A stretch of DNA of 64,000 nt from Trochalopteron elliotii (taxonomy: Eukaryota > Chordata > Aves > Passeriformes > Leiothrichidae). Below the pieces are notes generated by a model. The model was not told the origin of the DNA, did not search any database, and was given only the letters and a program-made list of their open reading frames with translations. The DNA lies in the NCBI GenBank assembly GCA_024734555.1, contig JANPWX010000346.1, positions 218,156 to 282,155 of the forward strand. Reading direction: 5' to 3'. Below, piece after piece: positions 12,227 through 23,100 of the stretch. Made by a program: the position numbers and the translations under genes. Numbering within the stretch: position 1 is the stretch's first letter; each line of letters begins with the position of its first letter.

Positions 12227-13684
12227 CTGTCCCACCCAAACCCCTCATGTTCCCCAAAACCACACACAGCTGCTCTCCCTGGGATTTTTCATGGTAAACC
12301 TTCAGAGATAAGGCTCACCAGGTCACTCAATGGGCCTACAGGCCTGGCATGTAATTAATGAATTAAAAACACAACACACAATACTGAAGAATTCAATTCT
12401 CTTACCAGCCTGAAGCCCAACACAGCAGCTGCCCTCTGGCCAAAGCTGTCTTTGGGCAACAGCAGCACCAGGATTCTGCAGGACCATTTCCTCCTAAATA
12501 CAAGTTACAATGAACACTGTTAGCAAAAAAGTACTTTAAATAAAGTTTGTTCTCTTTTCCTCACCTCTCCTGAAAAAAACCCCAGAACTGGACCACAGAG
12601 CAAGAATTAGACACAATTTCTCCATTCAGACAGGCTACTTTTGCCTCACAAACTTAGCAGAGCAGAAATCTGTCCCCCAAGTTACAGAGGAGCATGTTTG
12701 CCAGGGGGCTGTCTCATTCACAGACAAGAAACTTTGGGAGGTGGATGCCACTTAAATCCTTGCTTAGGGAAAAAAAACCCCACCAGCTCTGAGACGTTGG
12801 TGGTTTGGACCCTTTTTAAGCTGTTTCAACCTGACATTCTCCTCCTCATCTTCCAGAAACCTCCCAATCCAACTCAATCCCTGCACACAGGAATAATCCA
12901 TCCCTCCACGGTGTAATTTGTCCATGGGCTTATCTTAAGAAACACACTCATCAGACCTAGGGCAGCCACATCCCCTCAGGTGAAGGGTTCCTCAGGGTGT
13001 GTCCTTCACAGGATGACCCTTTGGGGCAGGAGAGCTGCACCTCCCCACCCCCAGCAACCTGATGCAAGCTTGACACTGTCCCAGAGCACCTCCAGGCAGG
13101 TAAACAGAGCAATTACTCTGTCACTAGGTCTATTTCTGTGACACGTTCAGTTATGAGATGAGCTGTGTCAAGTGTCTCCATAATGGGCTGTCATCCAATC
13201 CCTCCTACCTCTAATCCTTCTCCTCTGGCTCATCTCTGACCATGCTGACAAGCAGATGCTCTGCTGGGCATCAACACCAGTAAAATTCCCATTCAATCCA
13301 TGCTGCTTCTCAGCTTGTGCTCCATGGCAGCAAAGGGCAGCAGTGACAAAGCTATGGCCTTGACTGGCTTAATTACACTCATCAAGCAGTTGAGGGGTTT
13401 TATATCCCCTCCCAGGAGCCCCAGGAATGCAGGAGGGTATCATTTCAGACGGCAGAGAGAGTCTTTCTTCCATAACCCCCCAAGAGGAGAAAAAAAACCC
13501 TAACTATGCCAAGGCAGATGCTGCTGTTTCTCACCGTTGTGCAGGTGCACTGTGGGCCAATCAGCTCCCCAGCCAGGGCACTGTTTTTACCTCTTCTTGA
13601 CACGGTGTCATGCTCTGAAACCGAGAAAGGGGACAGAGTTAGTTCAGGTAACAAACCATCCCTTTACCTTTGTGTTTCCAACAC

Positions 13685-13758
13685 TGAGCCTCAGAATTAT
13701 GCTTCCACAGAAGAAAGATCAAGTTCAGACAGGGATAACTTTTATCATCACTAGCTCA
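13685..13758 (-). ncRNA. SNORD1: C/D box snoRNA, SNORD1 family (first copy)
   Basis: On the minus strand, consensus box C GTGATGA (13745-13751) is followed by the guide GTTATCCCTGT (13729-13739), box D' CTGA (13725-13728) and box D CTGA (13691-13694). The outer sequences CTGAGC and GCTCAG pair as a 6-bp terminal stem. The 11-nt guide is complementary to 28S rRNA ACAGGGAUAAC and predicts methylation of the middle G, the snR38/SNORD1 target. It lies about 500 bases downstream of the putative SNHG16 first exon, inside its first introns, and would be released from the spliced intron. All boxes, the stem and the guide are visible directly. Confidence 0.88.
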
Positions 13759-14259
13759 GCTTCCAGAGCAGCTAAAGAGTGGACGACCATCTCAAAACAC
13801 AGATCTGCTCCTGCCCTCGTGGCTGTCAGGCTCCTCACCCAGCAGCACCGAGGCCCTGCGGGTACACGCGGCTCCCCGGCCCCACCTGTGCGCGGGGCCC
13901 CGGCCCGCTGAACCCCCGCCTGGGGTGCTGGGAGAGAGCCCCGACAGCAGCGCCCCGGCTGAGCCGCCCCCGCTGCCCATAAAACGCTGAGCATCGCTCG
14001 GGCCAGCCCGCGGTTCCCGGCGCAGCCTCATGACGGCAGGATGAGGGATCCGGAGCCCCCGGCCTTGCCCTCTCCATCCACTATGGCGAGGAGAGGGGCC
14101 ACTATCACGCCCCTCCACGCACCCCTCGAGCCCTCGCCGCAGCCCTATGGGAGCTTCCGGCGGCGTACGGGAGTTCCCCGCACACCGTCCCGCCGTCCCC
14201 GCGCCCCTCCAGGCCGCGGTGCCCGCGGATGGCGGCCGATGGCGGCCGGGCCCACTCAC

Positions 14260-14309
14260 CACACGCAGCTCCGCAGCCATGCTGTCCCAGGCACGGCGGT
14301 GAGAGAGGG
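14260..14309 (-). ncRNA. SNHG16: SNHG16 first exon (snoRNA host gene)
   Basis: On the minus strand a short first exon would start in the pyrimidine tract CCCTCTCTC and end at a strong donor, GCGTGTG followed by GTGAGT (donor at 14254-14259). It contains ATGGCTGCGGAGCTG (MAAEL), which runs into the donor after about eight codons; SNHG16 is regarded as non-coding, so I do not call a protein. Assignment rests on three things: the two SNORD1 copies downstream, the TOP-like start, and the position next to ST6GALNAC2 as in mammals. The transcript extends leftward at least past 12160. Downstream exons were not resolved. Confidence 0.68.
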
Positions 14310-14324
14310 CGCCGCGGGGGCTCA

Positions 14325-14412
14325 TGGGAATTGTAGTCCTGTTCCGTGAGGACTGATGGGAGCTGTAGTCCGGCCCCCTGAGGAGCGCGGGGGCTGACGG
14401 GAAGTGTAGTCC
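14325..14412 (-). promoter_or_regulatory. Three ACTACA-N3-CCC promoter motifs (ZNF143/THAP11 type)
   Basis: Minus-strand copies read GGACTACAATTCCCA (14339-14325), GGACTACAGCTCCCA (14371-14357) and GGACTACACTTCCCG (14412-14398). The motif ACTAYRNNNCCCR is a well-known vertebrate core-promoter element bound by ZNF143 and THAP11. All three share orientation and lie within about 100 bases upstream of the putative SNHG16 start. Confidence 0.75.
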
Positions 14413-14415
14413 CAG

Positions 14416-17400
14416 CCCGCAGGAGTAAAGAACAGTCCTGTCCCCCTCATCCCCCTCCTTAATGATATTTACTAATTATTCATTAATTCTTTATGTCCCC
14501 TGTTCATTAGGGAGACACATATAATTGTTCTTAGTAGGCTGAATGCGTCAAAATGCTGGACATACATTAGCTCATGGAGGAAGAGGCTAATTATTAGCTG
14601 GAAATCAGGGGTTAGTCAGAGGTTAGTTAGTAAATGTATGTGCCCTGCTTTGAATGTGTGATGCTTCCAGGATGTGCTGTGATTGTCCTTTGCTGTTAAA
14701 ACCCGACATGAAATGCACAGGATCCTATTTAGCTTATATATGAAAGTATAAATGAAATTACATATGAAACTATGGATAATTCTATTTAGCTTGTATATGA
14801 AGTCTGTGTGAACATTAACAAAGTGTAAATAGAACCAAGGAGAAGAAACATAAGAACTGCTAACATCCACTTTCTCACCTCAAAGGCTTATCTATCCTTG
14901 TGGTAAAAATCTCCAGTGAATGGGAATGGAAAGCCAACAAACCAGAATCTGAAAGCAGCCAAGTCTAAGTACAGATGCCAACACCAGTGTCACCCCTGAA
15001 AAGTCTGGAAAGTGCAGGATTCGTGGTCCCTTGGGGTGTTTGGATCAGAGGTGTGCTCATGGAAAGTTGCCAAATTCCCACATTCCCTTTGCTCTCCAGA
15101 ATGGCCCATGCTGTTTCTTAAAATTTCTTTTAAAAAGCCAGCAGGCTGCAGGAGGCTTTTAAAAAACAAAACCAAAAAAAGTGCAAGAAGGCTGTAGAGA
15201 GATACCAACGTGCTGTTATAAATAAGGTGCTTCCAACACAAACAGCTGTCTGTGGTGCTCCTCAGCCCTCTGTGCCCCCTGCTAGATACAGAAACCCCAA
15301 ATGCTGTCCTGGCTGGGAAGAGAAGCCTGCACAGAGTCCTGGACTCTGACATGAGGACACAAGACTCTCCCTGCCCCACTGGAGCCTGTGGAGTGAGTGT
15401 TTGGCCTGGTAGGGAGGCAGATGATGGTACAGAACGGCAGTAATTAACACAGCCTTCGCTGAAGTAGCCTTTGCTCCATGAAGATTTGGCTGGCGATCTG
15501 CCTGGCTGCTTTTAGCTTCCTAAATAAGCAAATGCAACCCATCTAATTCAACTAGAATTAGCCCTTTAAGACCCCAAGGGAGGCAAGTTTTAAAAAATAA
15601 AACAACTAAAAATCCTCCTTAAGCAGAGTTCAGATCCAGGAAGGAGAGGGGATGTAATTTGGATGTGCTGAGGGATTTTGGCACTGTCTTGATTTTTGGG
15701 TGGAAGCCACTGAGCCCACAGAACTCGTGTGTGCCTATAAAAGGATAAGCTCTGCCAGGTACCAAGTAATGAATGGACTCAACAATTAAAACTTGGGAGA
15801 ACAGCCTGAGCTAAGTGTGCAGTCGATTGGATGTAATAATTTATGTTTGCAGTGCACGGATAATGTTTCCAGGGATATCTTGGAGTCAGAACAAAGGCTC
15901 CGGGTGAAGAGGGACAGCCATCGCCTGGCCCATGCCCACACTTTCCTAATTCTCTGCAACTTCGCCTGTGTGGGAATTAATCGAGTTTTCTCAGCTCTTC
16001 CCTTTAGAGGGCGACCATGTCCCACAGATCTCCGGCATGGATCCTTCACCGGGAGCAGCAGGACGAGGCAGAGCCTCCTCGAGATCAGCAGGATGTGGTG
16101 GCTTTTCTGAGGGTCTGTGAACCTTTCGAGATGTGAAGGAAGTTACAGCCTGGTCTGAGGGTTGTGTTTGAACATACTCTCCTTCCTCAGGCAGCTGCAG
16201 TGCTGCTTCTGAGTCTGGACATAATTTGGATAGATTTCCTGTGGCCAATCTCCATCAGTTATGGTATTTTCTTGCTCCAGTCCCTGAAAGGTAGAACAAG
16301 TAAGAAAAGCTGTGAAAAGGGCACATAGATCTTCTACACGTGAACTTTTGGGGGCTGCTCTCAATTTCCCTGCAGAGGGTTTGGAGGGGATTGTGTCCTC
16401 CCACAAATCACACGAGAGATCAGTATCTAACAGAGGAGGGAAGGATGGAAAAACAAATGGAAATCAATGACAGAACCACTCCATCTTCAGCTGGGCATTG
16501 ATCCCATGCTCAGATTGAAGGACAAGGTCATCTCTCAGTTTTCCACCCATTTCTTCTCTCAGCTGCCTGTAAATCCCTCGAGGGAGAAACTCTCCATGCT
16601 TATTGACAGTAATTTGATTTCCTCCTGATTTCCCCTCTGCCTGCCCCGGTCCCATCCTGCAGACAGGGCTCCACAAAGCCTGGAGAAACAAAACATCTGA
16701 GGGTTCAGAGATGCTTTGGTGTGGTTATCTTTGACATATGGCCAGGGGGAAGCAGCCAGGATGTTTGAACCCATTAAAAGGCCAGTTCCCCCCTGGCACG
16801 CCTCAGCCCCTTGCCAGCCTTCTGTACAGAGCACAAGGAGATGCTGAGGTGCAGGGATTGATGCTTGTTTCTGTCAGAAATGCTGGGTGCCCAGCAAAAA
16901 CAGTCCCTCCAGGGTAAGGCTGGAGATTGCTTGCTGGCATTTCAGGTGCCAGAAAAGGTCTGTACTACTGAAAAAACCAAAAGCCTGCCACAAGGTCCTA
17001 GATCCTGGTGTCAGCTGCTTCAAATCAGTCCCCTGAAATGGCAGAAAGGCTCTTTGGAGCTCAGCAGCAGACAAGCAATGTCTTCCCACACAGGACAAGG
17101 CACACTGCAAACAAAACATCCTTCCCTGCTCCTGGCAGCAAAGCTCTTAAGCCTTCATTTAATATTAAATACACGTTTAAACCTAAGCCCGTTCCTCGGC
17201 ATGTCTCGTGTGCTTATGTAGAACTTCAGCAGGCTCAGGAATGCTCTGCTGTAACTGGAGGCCTGTGCACTGAATAGCAAGAGCTTTGTGCTTACAGAAT
17301 ATCTGTGCAAAGAAGGGATGGCTTCTGCAAGTTGAGAAGAGAAAATGTTCCCCTTTCTCCTGATGGTGCTGAAGAAATTGCAGCTCCAGCCACTCAACTG

Positions 17401-19450
17401 CTCCTCCTGCTTCTTTCTCTTTTTCTCACCTGAGTTTTGGGCACAGTGCAATAAAGCCAGTCTCAAGGTATTGTTTTTTGACTGCAACACAGAATGGATC
17501 TTGAGGAGACTGTGTCAGTGGGATGGAGACAAGCTGATCAACACTTTTGGTCCTTCAGGTCTGTGTCCCAGCCAGGCAAAGTGACTGTCTTGTCAGAGAG
17601 CCAGATTCCATTCCCAGCTCCTTGGAGGAGTGACCAGAACAGAGAACACACAAAAATGTTCCAATGGCAGTGTATGCACAGATGAATCCTGGGGCCAAAC
17701 TGAGGCATTTGTTGAACAGTGGCAGCAGGAATTGAGCTTCTTCACGGATGAGCATGTTTAATTGAAATACACACCCTCTGAGCACACTCGGGGATGGGAG
17801 ATGTGTACAGCTACACAAATGCACCCAAAGGTAGCAGGAAAACTTTAACATTGTAAAGCTACTGAGACCAGGAGAGAGATTTCCTTTTAGGCCAAGTTAG
17901 ATGAGCAAGGAAAGGAGAGTTGTCCTTGCTTTGGGCAAAGAGATGGATCCTCTCTCTATTTTCTGTGTCAGCCTGAGCGATTACAGCATGGTAAGCAGAA
18001 AGGGAGTGAGTTGATATAAAAATACCCTGGTAATATTAATGGGAAAACTTCTCAGGCCCTCTTTTATCACAGTGTTTCTGTTTGCTTGGATTACTGGGCC
18101 AACCAGCCATTGCTTCAGCCATCCCCATCTGCACTGTGCTATAAGCAATATTTCATCTATCAGGCTCAGATACCAGAAATATGCTGGGCACACAAGGAAC
18201 AAACAAGCATTTTCTTGCAAGTAATTAGCATAATCTGCACCGAGGTCAAGCAGTTGTGTCAGAGCACAATGCAAATCAACATTTCTTCCTACTGCAGATG
18301 GAAAATGGAGAATTGCAAATGCCATATCTCTGGCTCACCTCTTGCTTCCCACTATTTATTCCAGAGGAAGAAGATAATTGTCTTGAGGTACTTTTGAGAC
18401 TAGCTACTCTGCTGCTTTCACTGCTTAATGGGAAAAAACATCTTTAAATGATGAAAGGACACATTATTTCAGGACCTTTTGGGTAATTTTTCTTGCCTTT
18501 ATGCAGGGAAAGCAGGTCAAATGCCAAATTTGACCAAGTCTGAAGGTAAACTGAGGTTTTTGAAGATGACAGAGGGCAGCTGGTTAAAGGACAGTGGTTA
18601 TTCCTCCTGCTGCCTGCAAAAAGGTTTCTTGAGAACAGTTTCCCAGTGACATCTGCTTGAAGGAGCCCTGCTGCAGGGCACCAGACCAGGGGCCACCCAG
18701 ACTCATGTCATTTTTCCAAGAGATGACCAAACTGAATGCCTAGGGAATGCAGGAGCAGAGATTACTTACGGTGCATCTCCCTGCACCCTTCCAGCCACCA
18801 ACCATTTGAGGGGTGCAGATTCTGGGAGCTAGAGATCAGTTCACTGCCCCGCTGCTGAGCGTTCTCTGGAACAGAGATTTCAGTTAACTTTGTTTTCCCT
18901 GAACTCGCCCAGTGAATCTGTAACAGCCATTCCCTCCTGTGGGGAGGAGAGGGACCAGCTTCCTTTTGTTTGCTGCATGTCTGGCTCCTGGTGGTTTTGT
19001 TTGGTGGCCCCAAGTTCCTGTACAGGAAGAGACCATAAATTGCTTTTTCTATGAACCCTCACTGCATGGATAGAACTCATGGATCTACTTATCCTAGCCT
19101 TGTCTTCAGGCTCACAAGTGTGATCTCTTCAGAGTAGATCAAAGAGGGTAGTGTTGTTTTAAACCATTGTTTTCCTCCAGAATATGATCTATCCACTTGC
19201 AGATGGCTTTTATGGTCTCTAAAGCCTCCCATGGATTAGCCTAAGTTTGACTGTATAAACATTTTCTCTATCCCACATCCTGCTTCCACAGCATGTCTCA
19301 TATTCACCTCTCTGTCCTTTCACTCAATCCAAACATCCTGCAGAAAGCCTCCAGCTCTCCTGGACAGCTTTCCTTGTTCCCTTTCCCCACAGGTTGCAAA
19401 TAAAACTCATTCAGCCCAAGACAGCCCCCCAGACTCCTGGAGACCTGCCT
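14416..19450. other. Intergenic, no gene recognised
   Basis: Open frames are short and lack homology or convincing splice structure. An AT-rich imperfect repeat (CTATTTAGCTTATATATGAA at 14725 and a near copy at 14782, period 57) is the only local structure I noted. The interval separates the SNHG16 promoter from the next unannotated CpG-containing segment. Confidence 0.5.
14725..14804. repeat. AT-rich imperfect tandem repeat
   Basis: A roughly 23-bp unit (CTATTTAGCTTATATATGAA and following bases) occurs at 14725-14747 and again with few changes at 14782-14804, 57 bases apart. It is low complexity and no family is recognised. Confidence 0.5.
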
Positions 19451-20082
19451 GCAAGGGAGAGGCTCACATGCCTTTCATTCTGATCAAGCTGCTGCTGTGC
19501 TGCTGCTGCAAGGTCGGTCTGTCTCCAGCCATCTCCCCCTCCCTGCACTTGTCGAGTGCTCTCCTCTCTTCCCTCAGCTGTCATCTCCTGGCTGCCGAGG
19601 GAGGTGGGCGGGAGAACACGCTCCGCGGGAGATGGCTAATCTTCCGTAGCGCTGGTGCTCGGCGATGGGAGCGCTCAGCTGCTCCGGCATCCTCCTCCTC
19701 CACCTCTCCTCCCAAGGTCAGGGGGAGAAAACCCCGCCGGGGCTGCCTGGGAAGTGCTGCTGAAGGCTTGGGGGGTGTGTGGGGAGCTGGACGTGCACCC
19801 CTTTATGGCACAAACCGGGGGCTGCAGCCAGCACACTGCAGAGGAGGGAACTGCTGCAGCAGGTCTCAGGGTAACCCCTTCTTTTTTGGGGGGGCAGGAC
19901 TGAGGATTAGGGGGATCACGGGGGTCCCTGCTGCTGGAGCAGCTGTGGGGCAGGCAAGGTGAGGCAGGGGGAGCCAGGACAGCGTGGGTGGTGCTGTCAC
20001 AAACAGCAGTACCTGCTTGTCCAGAAGTTGCATGTGAAGTGCTGCTGACTTGGAGCAGCTGGCAAAAAAAAAAAAAAAACAA

Positions 20083-20133
20083 NNNNNNNNNNNNNNNNNN
20101 NNNNNNNNNNNNNNNNNNNNNNNNNNNNNNNNN
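20083..20133. other. Assembly gap (51 N)
   Basis: Fifty-one N follow a run of 16 A (AAAAAAAAAAAAAAAACAA). The homopolymer probably caused the break. Translations across it are not meaningful. Confidence 0.99.
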
Positions 20134-23100
20134 TGTCTTTCCTCCCCCACCCCAATCATTATTTAAACAGTATAAAGGTCTCTGTAAATGTTTAAAACAA
20201 CGTGGTTGTGAGGGGAAGGAGGAAAGACAAACAAGTTTGCTGTTTCAGCTTTGCAGAAACAGATCTTAATTTTTGGCAGGGTTTTATTCACCCAGAAGAT
20301 CCAGCTGCTAGCCTGCTTTGGGAGGCTCCAAATTCATAATCACTTCCCAAACATCTTCTTCCAAGAGGCTGCAGTTTGGCATGGGCACCACCTTTGATGT
20401 CTGTGTTTGGTCAGGGCCTCATGCCATAGGATCCCAGTTCACGGCCAGGGCACCTCTGCTCGGGGTGAGTGGCTGTGAGTGCTCACTCCCAGTGGTGTTT
20501 TGCTTTCCCAGAGCCAAGATTTATGGTGGTCAAAGCTCAGCAGGAGCCAGGGAGCTCAAAGGAGCAAGGTGTTATGGGCTGGCTGACTGCTGGGGCACCT
20601 TTCCTACATGTGAGCAGGGCAGGAATCAGGAGCTCCCCTGTTCCCTGAGCACCTCTCCCAGTTCCAGCCCACTGCCCATCCTTCCTCTTCTGTCTTAGCA
20701 GCACTGCCAGCACCTGCTGCATTACCACAGCAGAAACCTGATGTAATTCCTGTTTAAATACACAGCTGGCACCATGACTTCAACTAATTCAGCTTTTTGC
20801 TGTTGAAGAGCTGGAGCTGCATCGTGGTTTGGCTCCATTCTGAGAGGGAATTGATCTGAAGCACTGGGGATTGCAGGCTGCTGGAGATCCATGGCTGCTC
20901 TCCATGCAGATCTGATGCCCTGAGTTCCAGATCCCAAACCCTGGAGCATCAGTCCTGGAGCAGGACCATCATCTGTGTGGGCTCTCAGGGAAAGGAGGGC
21001 ATCCTGCTCAGCATGAGGGAGATTTTGGACTGGGAAAATGTGGGTTCATCCATGAGGAAGACAGATGAGAAACAGGTCCCTGGGGAGCAGAGGAGAACTA
21101 TACTCCCCACCAACTCACTCAAGGTCTCAGCTTGTCCCCAGCCCCCAGTCAGGTCTTGCTTCTGCTCAGTCCTACCTGCTCTGCTCCTGTCCACCCAGGG
21201 AAGGAGTTTGTGCTCCTGCTTAGTCTTGTGTTGCCCTGGAGTCCTTCTGGCCCAATCCTGCTCAGCCCCATGCCCAGCTGTGGGGTATAGATCCCCTCAG
21301 CATCCAGGGCTGGGTGGCTGCTCTCTGCTCTGAATTGCTTTGTCCACTGTGTGCAGCCTTTAGTGCTACAGGAATGTGCTCTGATCTCCTGTATTTGCTC
21401 TGCAGCCTCTAGAATGACATTCCTGCCTCAGCTGTTCAGTCTGACAGTGGTGCTGGGCTGTGATCTGAAGATGTTGTTTCCAGAGAAGTTCAAGTACCTG
21501 TTGGGTGGCTGAAGAAGCCTTGCTGCTGCTGAGGTGTGTGTGGCTGTTCCTCTGTAGATATGGGAGGAGGATGTAAATGATGGTTCCTCATGCAGCCAGT
21601 CCCCAGCCTGGCTCTTGCTGCTTCTGTTTCTGGAGTGACCTGATCCAAAACAGAAAGACTGAAATCAGCTGGGCTGGCTTAGCTCTTGAGCAGGGCTGCT
21701 GCTGTTGCCTGGGATTTCATGTAGTTTGGGGGGGAAAACTCTGATTCTATTTTGAACCAAAGCCTGAAGAGTGATGTGATGGACCAGCTGCTTGTGTGCT
21801 GTCCTTCCTCCCTGGAGTCCTCTTCTACTCAAATCTGCCCACAGACAGCACCAGGAAAAGCTGTTGCTGGGGTCTCCTTTGCTTTTCTAACTTCAGCCAG
21901 CTCCTGTGCAGAGCCTACACTGAGATAAAAGAGACTGACACAGTGTGAAACCTTCCTCCTCTTCAGCAGATGGTGTTTGTGACAGTGGACTTTGCTTGTG
22001 TTGTTGTAGCAGAACGGCCTGGGCTAGCCAAGAAACAGAAGGAGAAGCTGCAGTCTAGGCTTGCTGGAACTGGCTTGTTGTGTAAACCTGGCCTGAAAGC
22101 CTGGATCACAAAGGAATTCTTGATCTTTCAAGGCTTGGCCTTCTCTGTCATCTCCAGCTAACAAGCTGAAGCACTGTCGTGACTTGCCTGCAGTCAGCAG
22201 CTCCAGTCACTCTGAAGCACTCTGGGCAATCTCCTGGGAATCTCAGTGAGCAGGGAGGTGATGCGTGTTGCAATGTGAACTTCATGTTACCTTCACAGAA
22301 AACTTTAATGCATCTTAAGTGGGGCTAACCTGGTGTTGCTGCCTTAGGCTTTAGCAGATCAGTGCTGCACCTGTCCTAGCTGTGAACTCTGTGCTTCCTG
22401 CCTAAAAATCCTCATGGTCAGAGAAACTGCCCTGACCAGAGGGAACCAGAGGTGCTGCTGACTGAGCCTGCTCCTGCATATCCTGCTGAAATGATCACTG
22501 AGAAGGTGAAGCTGAGCCTCCATCAGACCCATTTCTGTCAGACTGAGACTGCTGAGCTCTAACTGCAGTGGGTGATTTCAAGATAAGCCTCAGTCTCAAT
22601 CAGGGGGAACAAGAAAAACATATTGCCTTCATATTGTCTGAAGGCTGCCTTCTGCACCATGACTGAGGTTGGAACCCTGTTATCAGCAAGGAGCAGGTGT
22701 CAGCTGGCATAACCCCTCCAAGAAACTGGCTTGCCAATATTTCTGTCCTTATTCTATCTATCACATTCAAGATGTGAGCGAACACAGAGCAAGTGTTGTT
22801 CCTTCAGCTGAAAGGAGCAAGAAGCCATGTGCTTTGAGGCTGCTTGTGTGTCTCAGCAGGTTCCAGGCCTCCAGAAACATTTTCCTCAATTTTCTTCTGG
22901 CTATCTCTCACTATCTCCCTGCTTCCAACCTCGCCAAAGCACAGCAATGTGTGAAGAAATTGGTGAGCATGGCAGGGAGACTATTGCAGGCTCTGTCCCA
23001 CATTTGGTTAATACCTGGGAGAGATACTAACCTTCATGGGGAAAGGGTTATGTTCCTCTGGGAGCTCTGCTATTCAAGCACACAGAAATCCCATGGATAC

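Larger units (their letters stand above)
13860..14415. promoter_or_regulatory. CpG-island promoter of the snoRNA host gene
   Basis: The interval is far richer in CpG than its flanks. It holds a pyrimidine-rich putative start site on the minus strand (GCCCTCTCTCACC near 14310-14298), two GATGGCGGC YY1-type sites at 14228-14246, just inside intron 1, and three ACTACA-type motifs upstream. This is the architecture of a housekeeping TOP-RNA promoter, the class used by snoRNA host genes. Confidence 0.75.

Noticed and set aside
13792..14325. 177-codon minus-strand frame across the SNHG16 promoter, starting upstream of MAAEL
   Set aside because: It crosses a strong GTGAGT donor and the CpG island and has no recognisable domain; GC-rich DNA is poor in stop codons.
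19468..19962. 164-codon plus-strand frame before the first gap
   Set aside because: Modest CpG content, but no domain, splice structure or homology that I can recognise; most likely chance.
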